Shown here: piece by piece, positions 43,150-51,846 of the stretch
Layout: each line of letters starts with the position of its first letter
Position numbering within the stretch: the stretch's first letter is position 1
DNA from: RGIG4608 sp964413365
Lineage (GTDB): Bacteria; Bacillota; Clostridia; Oscillospirales; CAG-272
Direction: 5' to 3'
Assembly: GCA_964413365.1 (NCBI GenBank)
Contig: CAYPRM010000001.1
Location: 1-64,000 of the forward strand
Length of the DNA stretch: 64,000 nt
Translations under genes and position numbers: made by a program
Notes under the pieces: generated by a model
Databases searched by the model: none
Told to the model about the DNA's origin: nothing
What the model saw: the letters and a program-made list of their open reading frames with translations, nothing else

Positions 43150-44436
43150 TCATTCGGAGAGCATGATCTTAATGATCTCCCTGTCCGTGCCGCTCATTCC
43201 CTCTCTTGCGAGAAGTCCGACGTTGCGTATGGTGTTTTCAACGCCCTTTGTAACTATGCCGTCGCCGCCGTAGAACTGCTTGTTCGCAAGTGCCATCTCA
43301 CAGCCGACCAGCCCTGCCTCCACAGCCATCGCGATCTTTGCCGCGCACGAGGGCTTAGCTCCGTCGCAGATCGTGCCGGAGAGAATCGCCACAGCATTTA
43401 CTATCGTATGTGCTACCGCTCTCTCATCTCCTCCTCTGAGGTAGCAGATGCCTGCGCCTGCGCCAACTCCTGCACTTATCGCTCCGCAATACGCCGAGAG
43501 AGTGCCGATGCCCGTTTTCTGATGAACGGTAACGAGATCCGAAAGAATGAGCGCGCGAAGCGTCGTATCCTCGTCAGCACCGAGTTCCTCAGCATATACT
43601 GCAACGGGAACGGATGCTGTGATTCCCTGATTTCCACTGCCCGAAATGATGCATACGGGTAGCTCACAGCCGCTCATACGCGCATCGCTTCCTGCCGCCG
43701 CAGAGCCCTTGACTCTATCCTTCAGCGGTGCATTTCCGCCGTCGTAAAGTATCTTTCCTATGCACGCACCGTAGCTGCCGCGAAGCCCCTCTCGGGATAT
43801 GGCAGTATTCATCGAGATCTGTCTTTCAAGATACGGTCCTATACGCTCGAGCGATGCGGTAGTGGCAAATTCAAATATATCGTGTATATTGAGGGTGGTG
43901 CGGTCGGCACTCTTTAAGCTCTTGCCGAGCTCCGCACTCTCGTTGCGGTATTTATCCGTAAGCTCCGTATCATCAAGGATAACGCTCACGACATTTGTGT
44001 GATACTCCGATATACGGACGCTCGCACGCCTATCCGCCGCCTCTCCCTCAATAAGAAGATCAAATGTGCAGGGGCTCGCCAGCTCCGTAATGCGTATATC
44101 GCACTCCCTCTTTATCGACTCCACCGTCGGCACATCCCTGTCGGTAAGAGCAGACAGAAGCTCGAGCTTGAGGTCATACCTCCCCGACGCCACTCCTGCT
44201 GCGACGGCACTCTCTATTCCGTGCATACCGTTCGTTGACGGAACGATAACGCTCTTTACATTTTTAATAATATTTCCGCTCAGATGCACCGTAATGACAC
44301 TCGGTATCTCACCAAGCACGTCGCGAAGTATCGCCGAGGCGTAGGCAATGGCGATAGGCTCGGTGCAGCCCATGGCGACCTGCAGCTCCTCTATGAGTAT
44401 ATCCTCGTAGCAGGCTACGATCTTATCAGACAGCAT
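43150..44436 (-). CDS. L-cysteine desulfidase/UPF0597 (serine dehydratase-like)
   Basis: A 428-residue Fe-S enzyme of the CdsB/UPF0597 family, which breaks L-cysteine to pyruvate, ammonia and sulfide or acts on related serine substrates. Family features: EELQVAMGCTEPIAIAYASA, KNVKSVIVPSTNGMHG, ISGSGNQGITASVPVAVYAEE and SGTICDGAKPSCAAKIAMAV, with the cysteines of the cluster. The reading frame stays open upstream, but the ATG at 44436 (MLSDKIVACYED) matches the family start and follows GAGAGGAAATACAGT. Own promoter in the region shared with the CNNM/CorC gene. Confidence 0.9.
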   Translation of the reverse strand: MLSDKIVACYEDILIEELQVAMGCTEPIAIAYASAILRDVLGEIPSVITVHLSGNIIKNVKSVIVPSTNGMHGIESAVAAGVASGRYDLKLELLSALTDRDVPTVESIKRECDIRITELASPCTFDLLIEGEAADRRASVRISEYHTNVVSVILDDTELTDKYRNESAELGKSLKSADRTTLNIHDIFEFATTASLERIGPYLERQISMNTAISREGLRGSYGACIGKILYDGGNAPLKDRVKGSAAAGSDARMSGCELPVCIISGSGNQGITASVPVAVYAEELGADEDTTLRALILSDLVTVHQKTGIGTLSAYCGAISAGVGAGAGICYLRGGDERAVAHTIVNAVAILSGTICDGAKPSCAAKIAMAVEAGLVGCEMALANKQFYGGDGIVTKGVENTIRNVGLLAREGMSGTDREIIKIMLSE

Positions 44437-44466
44437 ACTGTATTTCCTCTCAAAAAAATCACCTTG

Positions 44467-44495
44467 ATTATACCACATTTTCCTTCCATAGTCAA
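44467..44495 (-). promoter_or_regulatory. sigma-A promoter of the cysteine desulfidase-type gene
   Basis: Reverse strand: TTGACT (44495-44490), 17 nt, TATAAT (44472-44467). Confidence 0.8.
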
Positions 44496-44555
44496 TAAAA
44501 TATCGTATTTTTTGCAGTTTTTTTAAATATTCAATAAAATTTGAGCGAAAAGCTC

Positions 44556-44584
44556 TTGAAATTTGAGTAAGTATATGGTATAAT
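44556..44584 (+). promoter_or_regulatory. sigma-A promoter of the CNNM/CorC gene
   Basis: TTGAAA (44556-44561), 17 nt, TATAAT (44579-44584). Transcription would start near 44591, leaving a leader of about 234 nt. Confidence 0.8.
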
Positions 44585-44590
44585 ACAAGC

Positions 44591-44824
44591 TGTATTTTCT
44601 TATTATCAAAGGAAAGGAGTAAAATTACCGTGGACCCATTACCCCGAAGTTGCCCTGTAACTCGGTTCTGTAACGACAGGCATTCAATTAATAATTTGTT
44701 CAGATGCTCATGCTCGTTTGCGGGCAAGGAGATCCGCTCACCGATGCGTCGCTGAGCAAGGTCGTACTGACTATCTGACTTAAACATTAACTATTTTTCT
44801 GAACAAATTTGAATTGGAGGACCT
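44591..44824 (+). ncRNA. Structured leader RNA upstream of the CNNM/CorC gene (candidate riboswitch or leader-peptide region)
   Basis: The 234-nt leader holds several nested helices. CTGT/ACAG (44668-44679, AACG loop) and CCGA/TCGG (44644-44665) form the 5' part. A perfect 12-bp long-range helix pairs 44693-44704 with 44798-44809; inside it GCTCA/TGAGC (44706-44710 with 44753-44757) encloses a TGCTCG/CGGGCA hairpin (44711-44726). The pairing ends a few bases before the GGAGG ribosome site. Two short frames also occur: GTG 44630-44755 (41 aa, after AAAGGAG) and ATG 44704-44778 (24 aa). I could not match it to the M-box, yybP-ykoY or NiCo classes by eye. Confidence 0.55.
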
Positions 44825-46168
44825 ATGTCAACTATTTTACAACAATTACTATTACAATTTATACTTATCGGTGTCAACGCCTTCTTTGCCGCTACCGAGA
44901 TCGCCGTTATCTCGATCAATGAGAAAAAGGTCAGATCCCAGGCTGAGGACGGCGATAAAAAGGCAGCAAAGCTTCTCAGCATCGTTGAGGATCCCACGAA
45001 GTTCCTCTCGACCATTCAGGTCGGCATAACTCTCGCAGGCTTCCTCGGCTCGGCATTTGCCGCTGACAGCTTCGGCGAGATGCTCGCAGACGCAATAATC
45101 TCGGGTATCGAAAATCCATCGGCGAGCCTCGTTTCATTCCTTGAAACGCTCTCCGTCATACTCGTAACTCTTATCCTCTCCTACTTCACGCTCGTTCTCG
45201 GTGAGCTCGTGCCCAAGAGAGTGGCTATGAAGAATAAGGAGAAGCTCGCTTCCGCCTTTTGCGGAGTGATCTCGGTGCTCACCGTTATACTCAAGCCCGT
45301 TATCTGGTTCCTCTCCGTCTCTACCAACGGCGTTCTTCGCCTTGTCGGTATTGATCCCAATGAGAAGGACGAGGCTGTGTCTGAGGAGGACATCGTTACC
45401 ATGCTCGATGCAGGTGCTGACGAGGGCGGACTCGACGAGACCGATGTTGAATACATAAAGAACGTCTTTAAGCTCGACAACCTCACCGCCGCTGACGTAA
45501 TGACGCAGAGAGGCTCGATCGTTGCCGTCCCCGAGGATATTTCCGTTGAGGATCTCCTCGCTACGATAGAAAACGAGGGATATTCACGTATTCCCGTATA
45601 TTCCGAAACGCTTGATAAGATCGTGGGCATACTCTACGCTCGCGAGTACCTGCTCAAGCACGCAAATCCCGACTTCAAGCTTGAGGATGCTATGTTCAAC
45701 CCCAAGTACGTTCCCGAGACCATGCACCTTGATGCCCTGCTCAAGGAGATGCAGGATACACATAACCATATCGCCATCGTCGTCAATGAGTACGGTGTTA
45801 CCTCCGGTGTAGTCAGTATGGAGGATATCATCGAGGAGCTCGTAGGCGAGATCTGGGATGAGCTTGACGAGGCTATCGAGCCTATAAAGCCCATCGGCGA
45901 CAATAAGTACCGCGTTCTCTCCACCGTCTCGCTCGACGAGTTCTTTACCTTCTTCGAGCTTGCAAACGACGAGGAGTGCGACTCCACCACCGTAAACGGC
46001 TGGATCAATGAGCGCGCGGAGAGCATTCCCGAGGTCGGCTTTACCTTCGACTACGATAAGCTCACCGTAACCGTTACCAAGGCGGACGACATTATGTCCC
46101 ACGAGATCGAGGTAACTGTACGCACCGAGGAGGACCAGCCCCTTGAGGAGCAGGACTCCGAGGAGTAA
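44825..46168 (+). CDS. CNNM/CorC-family membrane protein with CBS pair
   Basis: A 447-residue hemolysin-C/CorC type protein linked to magnesium or cobalt export. N-terminal DUF21 (CNNM) membrane domain with three to four helices (AFFAATEIAVISINEKKV, IQVGITLAGFLGSAFAADSF, LTLILSYFTLVLGELVPKRVAMKNKE region), then two CBS domains (about 215-330; IVAVPEDISVEDLL, YSRIPVYSE, HNHIAIVVNEYGVTSGVVSMEDIIEELVGEIWDE region) and a C-terminal CorC_HlyC domain. Start ATG at 44825 after TTGGAGGACCT. Expression is probably controlled by the long structured leader. Confidence 0.93.
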   Translation: MSTILQQLLLQFILIGVNAFFAATEIAVISINEKKVRSQAEDGDKKAAKLLSIVEDPTKFLSTIQVGITLAGFLGSAFAADSFGEMLADAIISGIENPSASLVSFLETLSVILVTLILSYFTLVLGELVPKRVAMKNKEKLASAFCGVISVLTVILKPVIWFLSVSTNGVLRLVGIDPNEKDEAVSEEDIVTMLDAGADEGGLDETDVEYIKNVFKLDNLTAADVMTQRGSIVAVPEDISVEDLLATIENEGYSRIPVYSETLDKIVGILYAREYLLKHANPDFKLEDAMFNPKYVPETMHLDALLKEMQDTHNHIAIVVNEYGVTSGVVSMEDIIEELVGEIWDELDEAIEPIKPIGDNKYRVLSTVSLDEFFTFFELANDEECDSTTVNGWINERAESIPEVGFTFDYDKLTVTVTKADDIMSHEIEVTVRTEEDQPLEEQDSEE

Positions 46169-46176
46169 AATTGCAC

Positions 46177-46209
46177 AAAACGCAACGAAAAATCCTTTCG
46201 TTGCGTTTT
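46177..46209 (+). terminator. Terminator after the CNNM/CorC gene
   Basis: AAAACGCAACGAAA (46177-46190) pairs with TTTCGTTGCGTTTT (46196-46209), followed by a T run. Confidence 0.9.
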
Positions 46210-46480
46210 TTTGTGAAAAATGCCATGGTATGCCTCAAAGGCTTGATTTACAAGGGTTTGAGCGATATTTTTGCATTTTGGCGAAAAATAGCGAAAGCCT
46301 TTATTTTGCAAGTTTTCGTCAAATTGACGAAAATTCGATTTTGGTTTATTTTCACGAAAAAGGTATTGATTTTTTGGCACATTTGTGTTATCATCTTTGT
46401 AGGGTAATTATGTATCACTATTGTATTGCGTTCCGATATCCCGAATTTATTATATTTAATGAAGTGAAGGGCTTTTATAA
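46210..46480. other. AT-rich intergenic region with no gene recognised
   Basis: About 270 nt between the terminator and the RDD gene. Several short frames exist but none has a ribosome site or familiar sequence. Only the RDD promoter is recognisable. Repeated GCGAAA/CGAAAA words give it a slightly repetitive look. Confidence 0.5.
46366..46394 (+). promoter_or_regulatory. sigma-A promoter of the RDD gene
   Basis: TTGATT (46366-46371), 17 nt, TATCAT (46389-46394). Confidence 0.6.
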
Positions 46481-47242
46481 ATGATTTACGATCTTCAAAA
46501 GGCGAGCTTGATGAAAAGATTTTCCGCATTTTTGCTCGACCTTATTCTTATGATAATACTTATTACGGGATTTATGTGCCTTCTTTCCGTCATTACGGGA
46601 TACGACGGTTATTCGGAGGAGCTTAATACCCTGCTTACCAATTACGAGGAGAAGTTTGGTGTCAAATTTGATATAACGAATGATGAATATAACGCCATGA
46701 CAGAGGCGGAGAAGGCTCATTTTAACCAGTCGTACAGCACCGTGCGTAACGACGAGGAATATATACGCCTGACGAATATGATATTCAGCATCGCTATACT
46801 CGAAGTGTCGCTCAGCTTCTTTTTCTCTTATCTGATACTTGAATTTATAATTCCGCTGATCCTCAAAAACGGTCAGACAGTTGGAAAGAAGATATTTTCC
46901 ATCGCGCTTATGCGTGCTGACGGCGTAAAAGTAACTCCCGTCATCATGTTCACCCGTACCCTGCTCGGCAAATACGCCGTGGAGACCATGGTGCCCATAA
47001 TGCTCCTGCTTATGGTGCTGCTCGGCGTCGGAAATGCCTTCAATATCATCGTCGTTGCACTGATCGCGATATTTGAGATAGTGCTTCTGATAGTTACAAA
47101 GACAAATTCCTTTATACACGACATTCTGGCACACACGGTCGCAGTCGACCTGCAGAGTCAGATGATATTCGACTCAGTTGAGGCGCGAAACGAGTACCGT
47201 CAGCGCATCCACGAGGAGTCCGTCAAAAAAGCTCAGTATTGA
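46481..47242 (+). CDS. RDD-family membrane protein
   Basis: A 253-residue membrane protein with the RDD domain: ASLMKRFSAFLLDLILMIILIT at the start carries the conserved Arg and Asp, a soluble loop (about 45-95), then helices including YLILEFIIPLILKNGQTVGKKIFSIALMRADG (the second conserved motif) and ILLLMVLLGV. Some RDD proteins are sodium-proton antiporters; many have no known role. Start ATG at 46481 after GAAGTGAAGGGC. It precedes the ABC importer by 51 nt with no terminator, so may share its transcript. Confidence 0.88.
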   Translation: MIYDLQKASLMKRFSAFLLDLILMIILITGFMCLLSVITGYDGYSEELNTLLTNYEEKFGVKFDITNDEYNAMTEAEKAHFNQSYSTVRNDEEYIRLTNMIFSIAILEVSLSFFFSYLILEFIIPLILKNGQTVGKKIFSIALMRADGVKVTPVIMFTRTLLGKYAVETMVPIMLLLMVLLGVGNAFNIIVVALIAIFEIVLLIVTKTNSFIHDILAHTVAVDLQSQMIFDSVEARNEYRQRIHEESVKKAQY

Positions 47243-47293
47243 TCTGTGCTGTAACTCAGTTCCCAAAATTTTTTATATAAGAATGGAGATTAT

Positions 47294-48391
47294 ATGAAAG
47301 TTGTATTGCAAAATCTAACGAAGATCTTCCCTAACCGCGACAAGAAAAAGGTTAATGAAGACGTAGTAGCGGTAAACAACTTCACGTTCGAGATCCCCGA
47401 CGGTAAGCTCATTGGCTTGCTCGGCCCCTCGGGCTGTGGAAAGAGTACCACGCTCTACATGATCAGCGGCTTGCAGAAGCCCACCTCCGGTCAGATCTTC
47501 TTCGGCGACGAGGACGTTACCGAGCTTCCGACCGAGAAGCGCGGCGTAGGCTTGGTGTTCCAGAACTACGCGCTTTATCCTCACATGACAGTAAAGCAGA
47601 ACATCCTCTTCCCCCTTCAGAATCTCAAGGGTGCAGATAAGCTCTCGAAGGATGTTATGCTCGAGCGTGCATACGAGGCTGCAAAACTTGTTCAGATCGA
47701 CGAGCTTATGGACAGAAAGCCCAACGAGCTCTCCGGTGGTCAGCAGCAGCGTGTTGCTATCGCGCGCGCACTCGTAAAGATGCCCCGCGTGCTTCTTCTT
47801 GACGAGCCCCTTTCCAACCTCGACGCACGTCTGAGACTTCAGACTCGTGAGGAGATCAAGAGGATCCAGATGGAGACAGGCATTACGACCATATTCGTAA
47901 CGCACGACCAAGAGGAGGCTATGAGCATCTCCGACTTCATCGTTGTTATGAAGCTCGGCGTAGTACAGCAGGTAGGTAAGCCCCAGGATGTCTATGACGA
48001 TCCCGCTAACCTCTTTGTTGCAAAGTTCCTCGGCACTCCCCCCATCAACGTATTCAACGGTCAGGTAGTCGGCGGTAAGCTTTGCATTGGCGACACACCC
48101 GTCCTTGACGTTCCCGGTGTGGCAGATCAGCCCGTTACAGTCGGCATCCGCCCCGAGGGATTCATTCTTGACGATAACGGTCCTCTCGCTCTCAACCTCT
48201 CCAATGTCGAGGTCATGGGACGCGATGTGAGCATCGTTTCCACTCATCCCGATTCTCAGAATCCTATCATCAGATCCATAGTCAACTCCGACGCTAAGAT
48301 AAATCGTGAGGCAGAGGTCATCCGCTTCTCGCTCAAGCCCCATAAGGTATTCATCTTCAATACTGAGACTGAAGAAAGAATAGAATTTTAA
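47294..48391 (+). CDS. ABC sugar importer ATPase, UgpC/MsmK type
   Basis: A 365-residue ATPase of carbohydrate CUT1 importers. Walker A GPSGCGKSTT, Q-loop VFQNYALYPHM, signature LSGGQQQRVAIARAL, Walker B VLLLDEPLSNLD, switch THDQEEAMS, and a C-terminal OB/TOBE regulatory domain (from about 240). Start ATG at 47294 after ATGGAGATTAT. First of four genes for the importer, each with its own ribosome site. Confidence 0.95.
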   Translation: MKVVLQNLTKIFPNRDKKKVNEDVVAVNNFTFEIPDGKLIGLLGPSGCGKSTTLYMISGLQKPTSGQIFFGDEDVTELPTEKRGVGLVFQNYALYPHMTVKQNILFPLQNLKGADKLSKDVMLERAYEAAKLVQIDELMDRKPNELSGGQQQRVAIARALVKMPRVLLLDEPLSNLDARLRLQTREEIKRIQMETGITTIFVTHDQEEAMSISDFIVVMKLGVVQQVGKPQDVYDDPANLFVAKFLGTPPINVFNGQVVGGKLCIGDTPVLDVPGVADQPVTVGIRPEGFILDDNGPLALNLSNVEVMGRDVSIVSTHPDSQNPIIRSIVNSDAKINREAEVIRFSLKPHKVFIFNTETEERIEF

Positions 48392-48402
48392 GGAGATTTA
48401 TT

Positions 48403-49350
48403 ATGGTAGATAGCAAACAACAATGGAAAGCGTGGCTGTACCTTGCTCCTGCACTGATCCTGTTGCTTATTTTCACGGTCTGGCCCATCATCAATACAGT
48501 GCTGATGGCATTCCAGGAAAACTACAACGCTCTTGGAGCATTGACGGGCACGAAATACAATTGGGGTATAGGCAATTTCCGGACTGTTCTTGGTGATGCT
48601 TCCTTCTGGAACGCTCTTAAGAATACGCTCCTGCTCTGCATCCCCACAGTCCTTCTGTCGACATTCCTTGCTCTCGTTATCTCCGTGTGCCTTAACGCGA
48701 TCAAGCCCCTTCAGAAGGTCCTTCAGACCATATTCTTCATCCCCTACGTAACAAACTCCATCGCAATAGGAATGGTCTTCGCTACGATGTTCGGTATGAT
48801 CGGTAAATTCGGAATGAAAGTTCCCTATATCGAGTCCTACGGAATCATAAACAATATTCTTATGGCTATCGGCGGTGAGGACGCTTGGATAAACTGGACC
48901 AGCCCCGGCTCCACATACACGAGCAACATAATAGTTATGATCATCTACATAGTATGGAATGCTCTCCCCTTCAAGATCCTCATTCTTCTTGGCGGTCTCC
49001 AGAGCGTTAATAAGCAGTACTACGAGGCAGCGCGCGTTGACGGAACCTCGAAGGTAAGGACCTTCACAAGGATCACCGTACCGCTTCTCTCTCCGATGAT
49101 CACATACGTCGTCATAACAGGCTTTATCGGCGGCTTCAAGGAATATACGAGCATCGTCGGTATATTCGGTGAGGGCATGGGTCCCATCGGTGCCTCGGGA
49201 CGACTAAACACTATGGTAGGTCTTATTTACGACTCACTTGAGGGAATGGATACGGGTATGGCGTCAGCCTCCGCTCTTATCCTCTTCGTTATAATCTTTA
49301 TTGTAACTATGATAAACCTCAAGGTATCGAATAAGACAACGCATTATTAA
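48403..49350 (+). CDS. ABC sugar importer permease, MalF-like
   Basis: A 315-residue permease of the CUT1 type. Six helices; AWLYLAPALILLLIFTVWPI near the start, and the EAA motif (YYEAARVDGTSKVRTFTRITVPLLSPM region) that docks the ATPase. Start ATG at 48403 after AAGGAGATTTATT. Paired with the next permease. No large periplasmic loop as in MalF of E. coli, as expected in Gram-positives. Confidence 0.95.
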   Translation: MVDSKQQWKAWLYLAPALILLLIFTVWPIINTVLMAFQENYNALGALTGTKYNWGIGNFRTVLGDASFWNALKNTLLLCIPTVLLSTFLALVISVCLNAIKPLQKVLQTIFFIPYVTNSIAIGMVFATMFGMIGKFGMKVPYIESYGIINNILMAIGGEDAWINWTSPGSTYTSNIIVMIIYIVWNALPFKILILLGGLQSVNKQYYEAARVDGTSKVRTFTRITVPLLSPMITYVVITGFIGGFKEYTSIVGIFGEGMGPIGASGRLNTMVGLIYDSLEGMDTGMASASALILFVIIFIVTMINLKVSNKTTHY

Positions 49351-49368
49351 TTAAAGGAGGTAGTAAAA

Positions 49369-50316
49369 ATGTCTGAAAGCAATATCAACACCTCCACATC
49401 CCTTCATTTGATGAAGGAAAAGGACATGAAGGAGGTAACGAGAACCGCCAAAATAATGAAGGTCCTCGGTTACATCGCGATCTACGCATTCCTCTTCTTC
49501 ATGGCACTTGTAGTTCTTTTCCCCTTCTATTGGATGCTTATCTCCTCTGTCAAGGATTACGATGAGTACGTCCGTACCATCCCCACTCTCTGGCCCGAGA
49601 CCTTCCATTGGGAAAACTACATCACCGCTATCGAGCAGGCAAACCTCACTCGAGTATTTATGAATACGATCTACGTAGGTATTGTATCTACGGTGCTCTC
49701 GCTCGTAATTACAGTTCTCTGCGCCTTCGCATTTGCAAGGCTTGAGTTCAAGGGTAAGAACGCCCTCTTCGCAGCTCTCCTTGGAACGATGATGATCCCC
49801 GGTGAGCTCTTCACGATCACTAACTACCAGACGGTCGTGGCATTTGACTGGATAAATATGGACAAATACGGATTTACGATGCTCATCGTACCATTCCTTG
49901 TAAGTGTATTCTATATCTATCTCTTGAGGCAAAACTTCCTTCAAATACCAAATGAGCTGTACCTTGCGGCTAAGGTCGACGGCACGTCGGATATCAAGTA
50001 CCTCTGGAAGGTAATGATACCCCTCGCACTCCCGACGCTCATCTCCATCACCATCCTTAAGATGATGGGCTCGTGGAACACCTACGTGTGGCCCAACCTC
50101 GTCGTTACAGGTAAATACAGAGAGGACAACGCGTACCTGCTCGTAACGAACGCTATCCGTGGCGCAAGCTACATAGTCGGAACCGATACGAGCAAGACCA
50201 ACTACCCCGTACAGATGGCGGCGGTCGCAATGATCTCTCTTCCCCTCTTCCTCGTATACCTCTTCCTTCGTAAGTACATTATGAAGGGCGTATCGAGAAG
50301 CGGTATCAAGGGTTAA
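49369..50316 (+). CDS. ABC sugar importer permease, MalG-like
   Basis: A 315-residue CUT1 permease. Hydrophilic N-terminus, then six helices; FPFYWMLISSVKDYDEY and the EAA loop ELYLAAKVDGTSDIKYLWKVMIP, followed by LALPTLISITILKMMGSWN. Start ATG at 49369 after AAAGGAGGTAGTAAAA. Partner of the MalF-like permease just upstream. Confidence 0.95.
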   Translation: MSESNINTSTSLHLMKEKDMKEVTRTAKIMKVLGYIAIYAFLFFMALVVLFPFYWMLISSVKDYDEYVRTIPTLWPETFHWENYITAIEQANLTRVFMNTIYVGIVSTVLSLVITVLCAFAFARLEFKGKNALFAALLGTMMIPGELFTITNYQTVVAFDWINMDKYGFTMLIVPFLVSVFYIYLLRQNFLQIPNELYLAAKVDGTSDIKYLWKVMIPLALPTLISITILKMMGSWNTYVWPNLVVTGKYREDNAYLLVTNAIRGASYIVGTDTSKTNYPVQMAAVAMISLPLFLVYLFLRKYIMKGVSRSGIKG

Positions 50317-50391
50317 TACCCACATTAAGGTTATATCCCTAACGGGTTATAATAAATATAAATCTTAAATTAAGAAAGGATGCGCAACCAA

Positions 50392-51816
50392 ATGAAAAGA
50401 TTTATTTCCCTCTTCCTTGTTATCGTGATGGTGGTAGCTTGCCTTACGGCTTGCCCCGAGTCCACTCCCGATGAAGGAGAAGCTATCGACGCTTACATCA
50501 GTGAGCAGTTTGCAAACGCGATAGCTGAGTGCGAGCGCAAGTATCCCAGTGGCTCCTCTGCAGGTGCTACTGAAGATTCATTCGTGCTTGCAGACGGCGA
50601 GACCTACGATGGCTCAGCAGTTGAGATCGAGTTCTCGCACACTATGGGACAGAGCCTTCGTGACGTTCTCGATGCTTACATCGTAGAATTCAACAAGATC
50701 TACCCCAACATCAAGATCACACACACCCAGGTAGGCGGATATGACGATGTCCGTGACACAGTTTCCAAGCAGATCCTTGCAGGAACACAGCCCAACATCG
50801 CTTACTGCTACCCCGACCACGTTGCTCTTTACAACCTTGCTAATGCTGTTGTAACTCTTGATCAGTTCATCAACAGCCCCGAGCTTGGTCTTACCCAGGA
50901 GCAGATCGACGACTTTATCCCCGCTTACTACGAGGAAGGCAGATCCTACGGCGACGGCAAGATGTATACTCTTCCCCTCTCCAAGTCTACCGAGGTCCTT
51001 TACTACAACAAGACATTCTTTGATAATAACGGTCTCTCCGTTCCCACGACATGGGACGAGATGGAGGCTCTCTGCCAGAGAATCCTTGAGATCGACACCA
51101 CTCCCCAGAACATTCCTCTCGGATATGACTCTGAGAGCAACTGGTTCATCACCATGTGCGAGCAGTACGGCTCTCCCTACACCTCCGCAACAGGCACGAA
51201 GTATCTCTTCAACAATGAGACGAACAGAAACTTCGTTAAGAGATTTGCAGAGTGGTACTACAACGGATACGTAACCACACAGGAGATCTTCGGTGCGTAC
51301 ACATCCGGACTCTTCATCGAGACCGATACGTCCAAGGCTCACTCCTATATGTGCATCGGTTCCTCCGCAGGTGCTTCTCACCAGATCCCCACCGGAGAGA
51401 ACGCTTTTGAGGTAGGCATCGCTCCTATTCCTCAGGTAGATCCCTCCAAGCCCAAGGCTATATCTCAGGGTCCCTCTCTTGTTATCCTTAACAACGATAA
51501 CAGACAGGAGGTCATCGCTTCTTGGCTCTTCGTTAAGTTCCTTACGACAAACATAGAGTTCCAGGCTGAGTTCTCCATTGCTTCCGGTTACATTCCCGTA
51601 CTCCAGTCCGTAATGGAAAACGAGATCTATAAGAGCGAATTCATCGACAAGGCTGACGGCTGGAAGAACCTCACCGCTCTTGCAGTTAAGGTTGGTCTTG
51701 AGCAGAAGGATTCTTACTATGTATCTCCCGCATTCACAGGCTCGTCCGTAGCTCGTGATGAGGTAGGTAAGATCATTCAGAACGTTCTTGTTAACTACGG
51801 TAGTCACCTTAACTAA
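50392..51816 (+). CDS. Extracellular solute-binding lipoprotein of the ABC importer
   Basis: A 474-residue family 1 solute-binding protein. The signal sequence ends in the lipobox LTAC with Cys21, so it is a membrane lipoprotein. Core has VEIEFSHTMGQSLRDVLDAYI, FNKIYPNIKITHTQVGGYDDV, GTQPNIAYCYPDHV and YNKTFFDNNGLSVPTTWDEMEALC, typical of sugar-binding proteins; aromatic residues line the cleft. ATG at 50392 chosen over 50380 for spacing to AAAGGA. Located last, after the permeases. The sugar or other ligand is not predictable. Two nuclease/OB-fold lipoproteins follow. Confidence 0.93.
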   Translation: MKRFISLFLVIVMVVACLTACPESTPDEGEAIDAYISEQFANAIAECERKYPSGSSAGATEDSFVLADGETYDGSAVEIEFSHTMGQSLRDVLDAYIVEFNKIYPNIKITHTQVGGYDDVRDTVSKQILAGTQPNIAYCYPDHVALYNLANAVVTLDQFINSPELGLTQEQIDDFIPAYYEEGRSYGDGKMYTLPLSKSTEVLYYNKTFFDNNGLSVPTTWDEMEALCQRILEIDTTPQNIPLGYDSESNWFITMCEQYGSPYTSATGTKYLFNNETNRNFVKRFAEWYYNGYVTTQEIFGAYTSGLFIETDTSKAHSYMCIGSSAGASHQIPTGENAFEVGIAPIPQVDPSKPKAISQGPSLVILNNDNRQEVIASWLFVKFLTTNIEFQAEFSIASGYIPVLQSVMENEIYKSEFIDKADGWKNLTALAVKVGLEQKDSYYVSPAFTGSSVARDEVGKIIQNVLVNYGSHLN

Positions 51817-51846
51817 GCATTTTAACGAGAAAAATCAACTAAAATT

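Noticed and set aside
44630..44755. 41-codon GTG frame as an independent gene
   Set aside because: Lies in a strongly base-paired leader and overlaps another open frame; listed as part of the leader instead.
46143..46484. 113-codon frame after the CNNM/CorC gene
   Set aside because: Starts inside that gene, runs through its terminator, has no ribosome site and no familiar sequence.
50320..50345. Imperfect hairpin between permease and binding-protein genes
   Set aside because: Short arms with a mismatch and a small GC core; could stabilise mRNA but evidence is weak.
50614..51807. 397-codon open frame on the minus strand
   Set aside because: Antisense shadow of the solute-binding lipoprotein gene.
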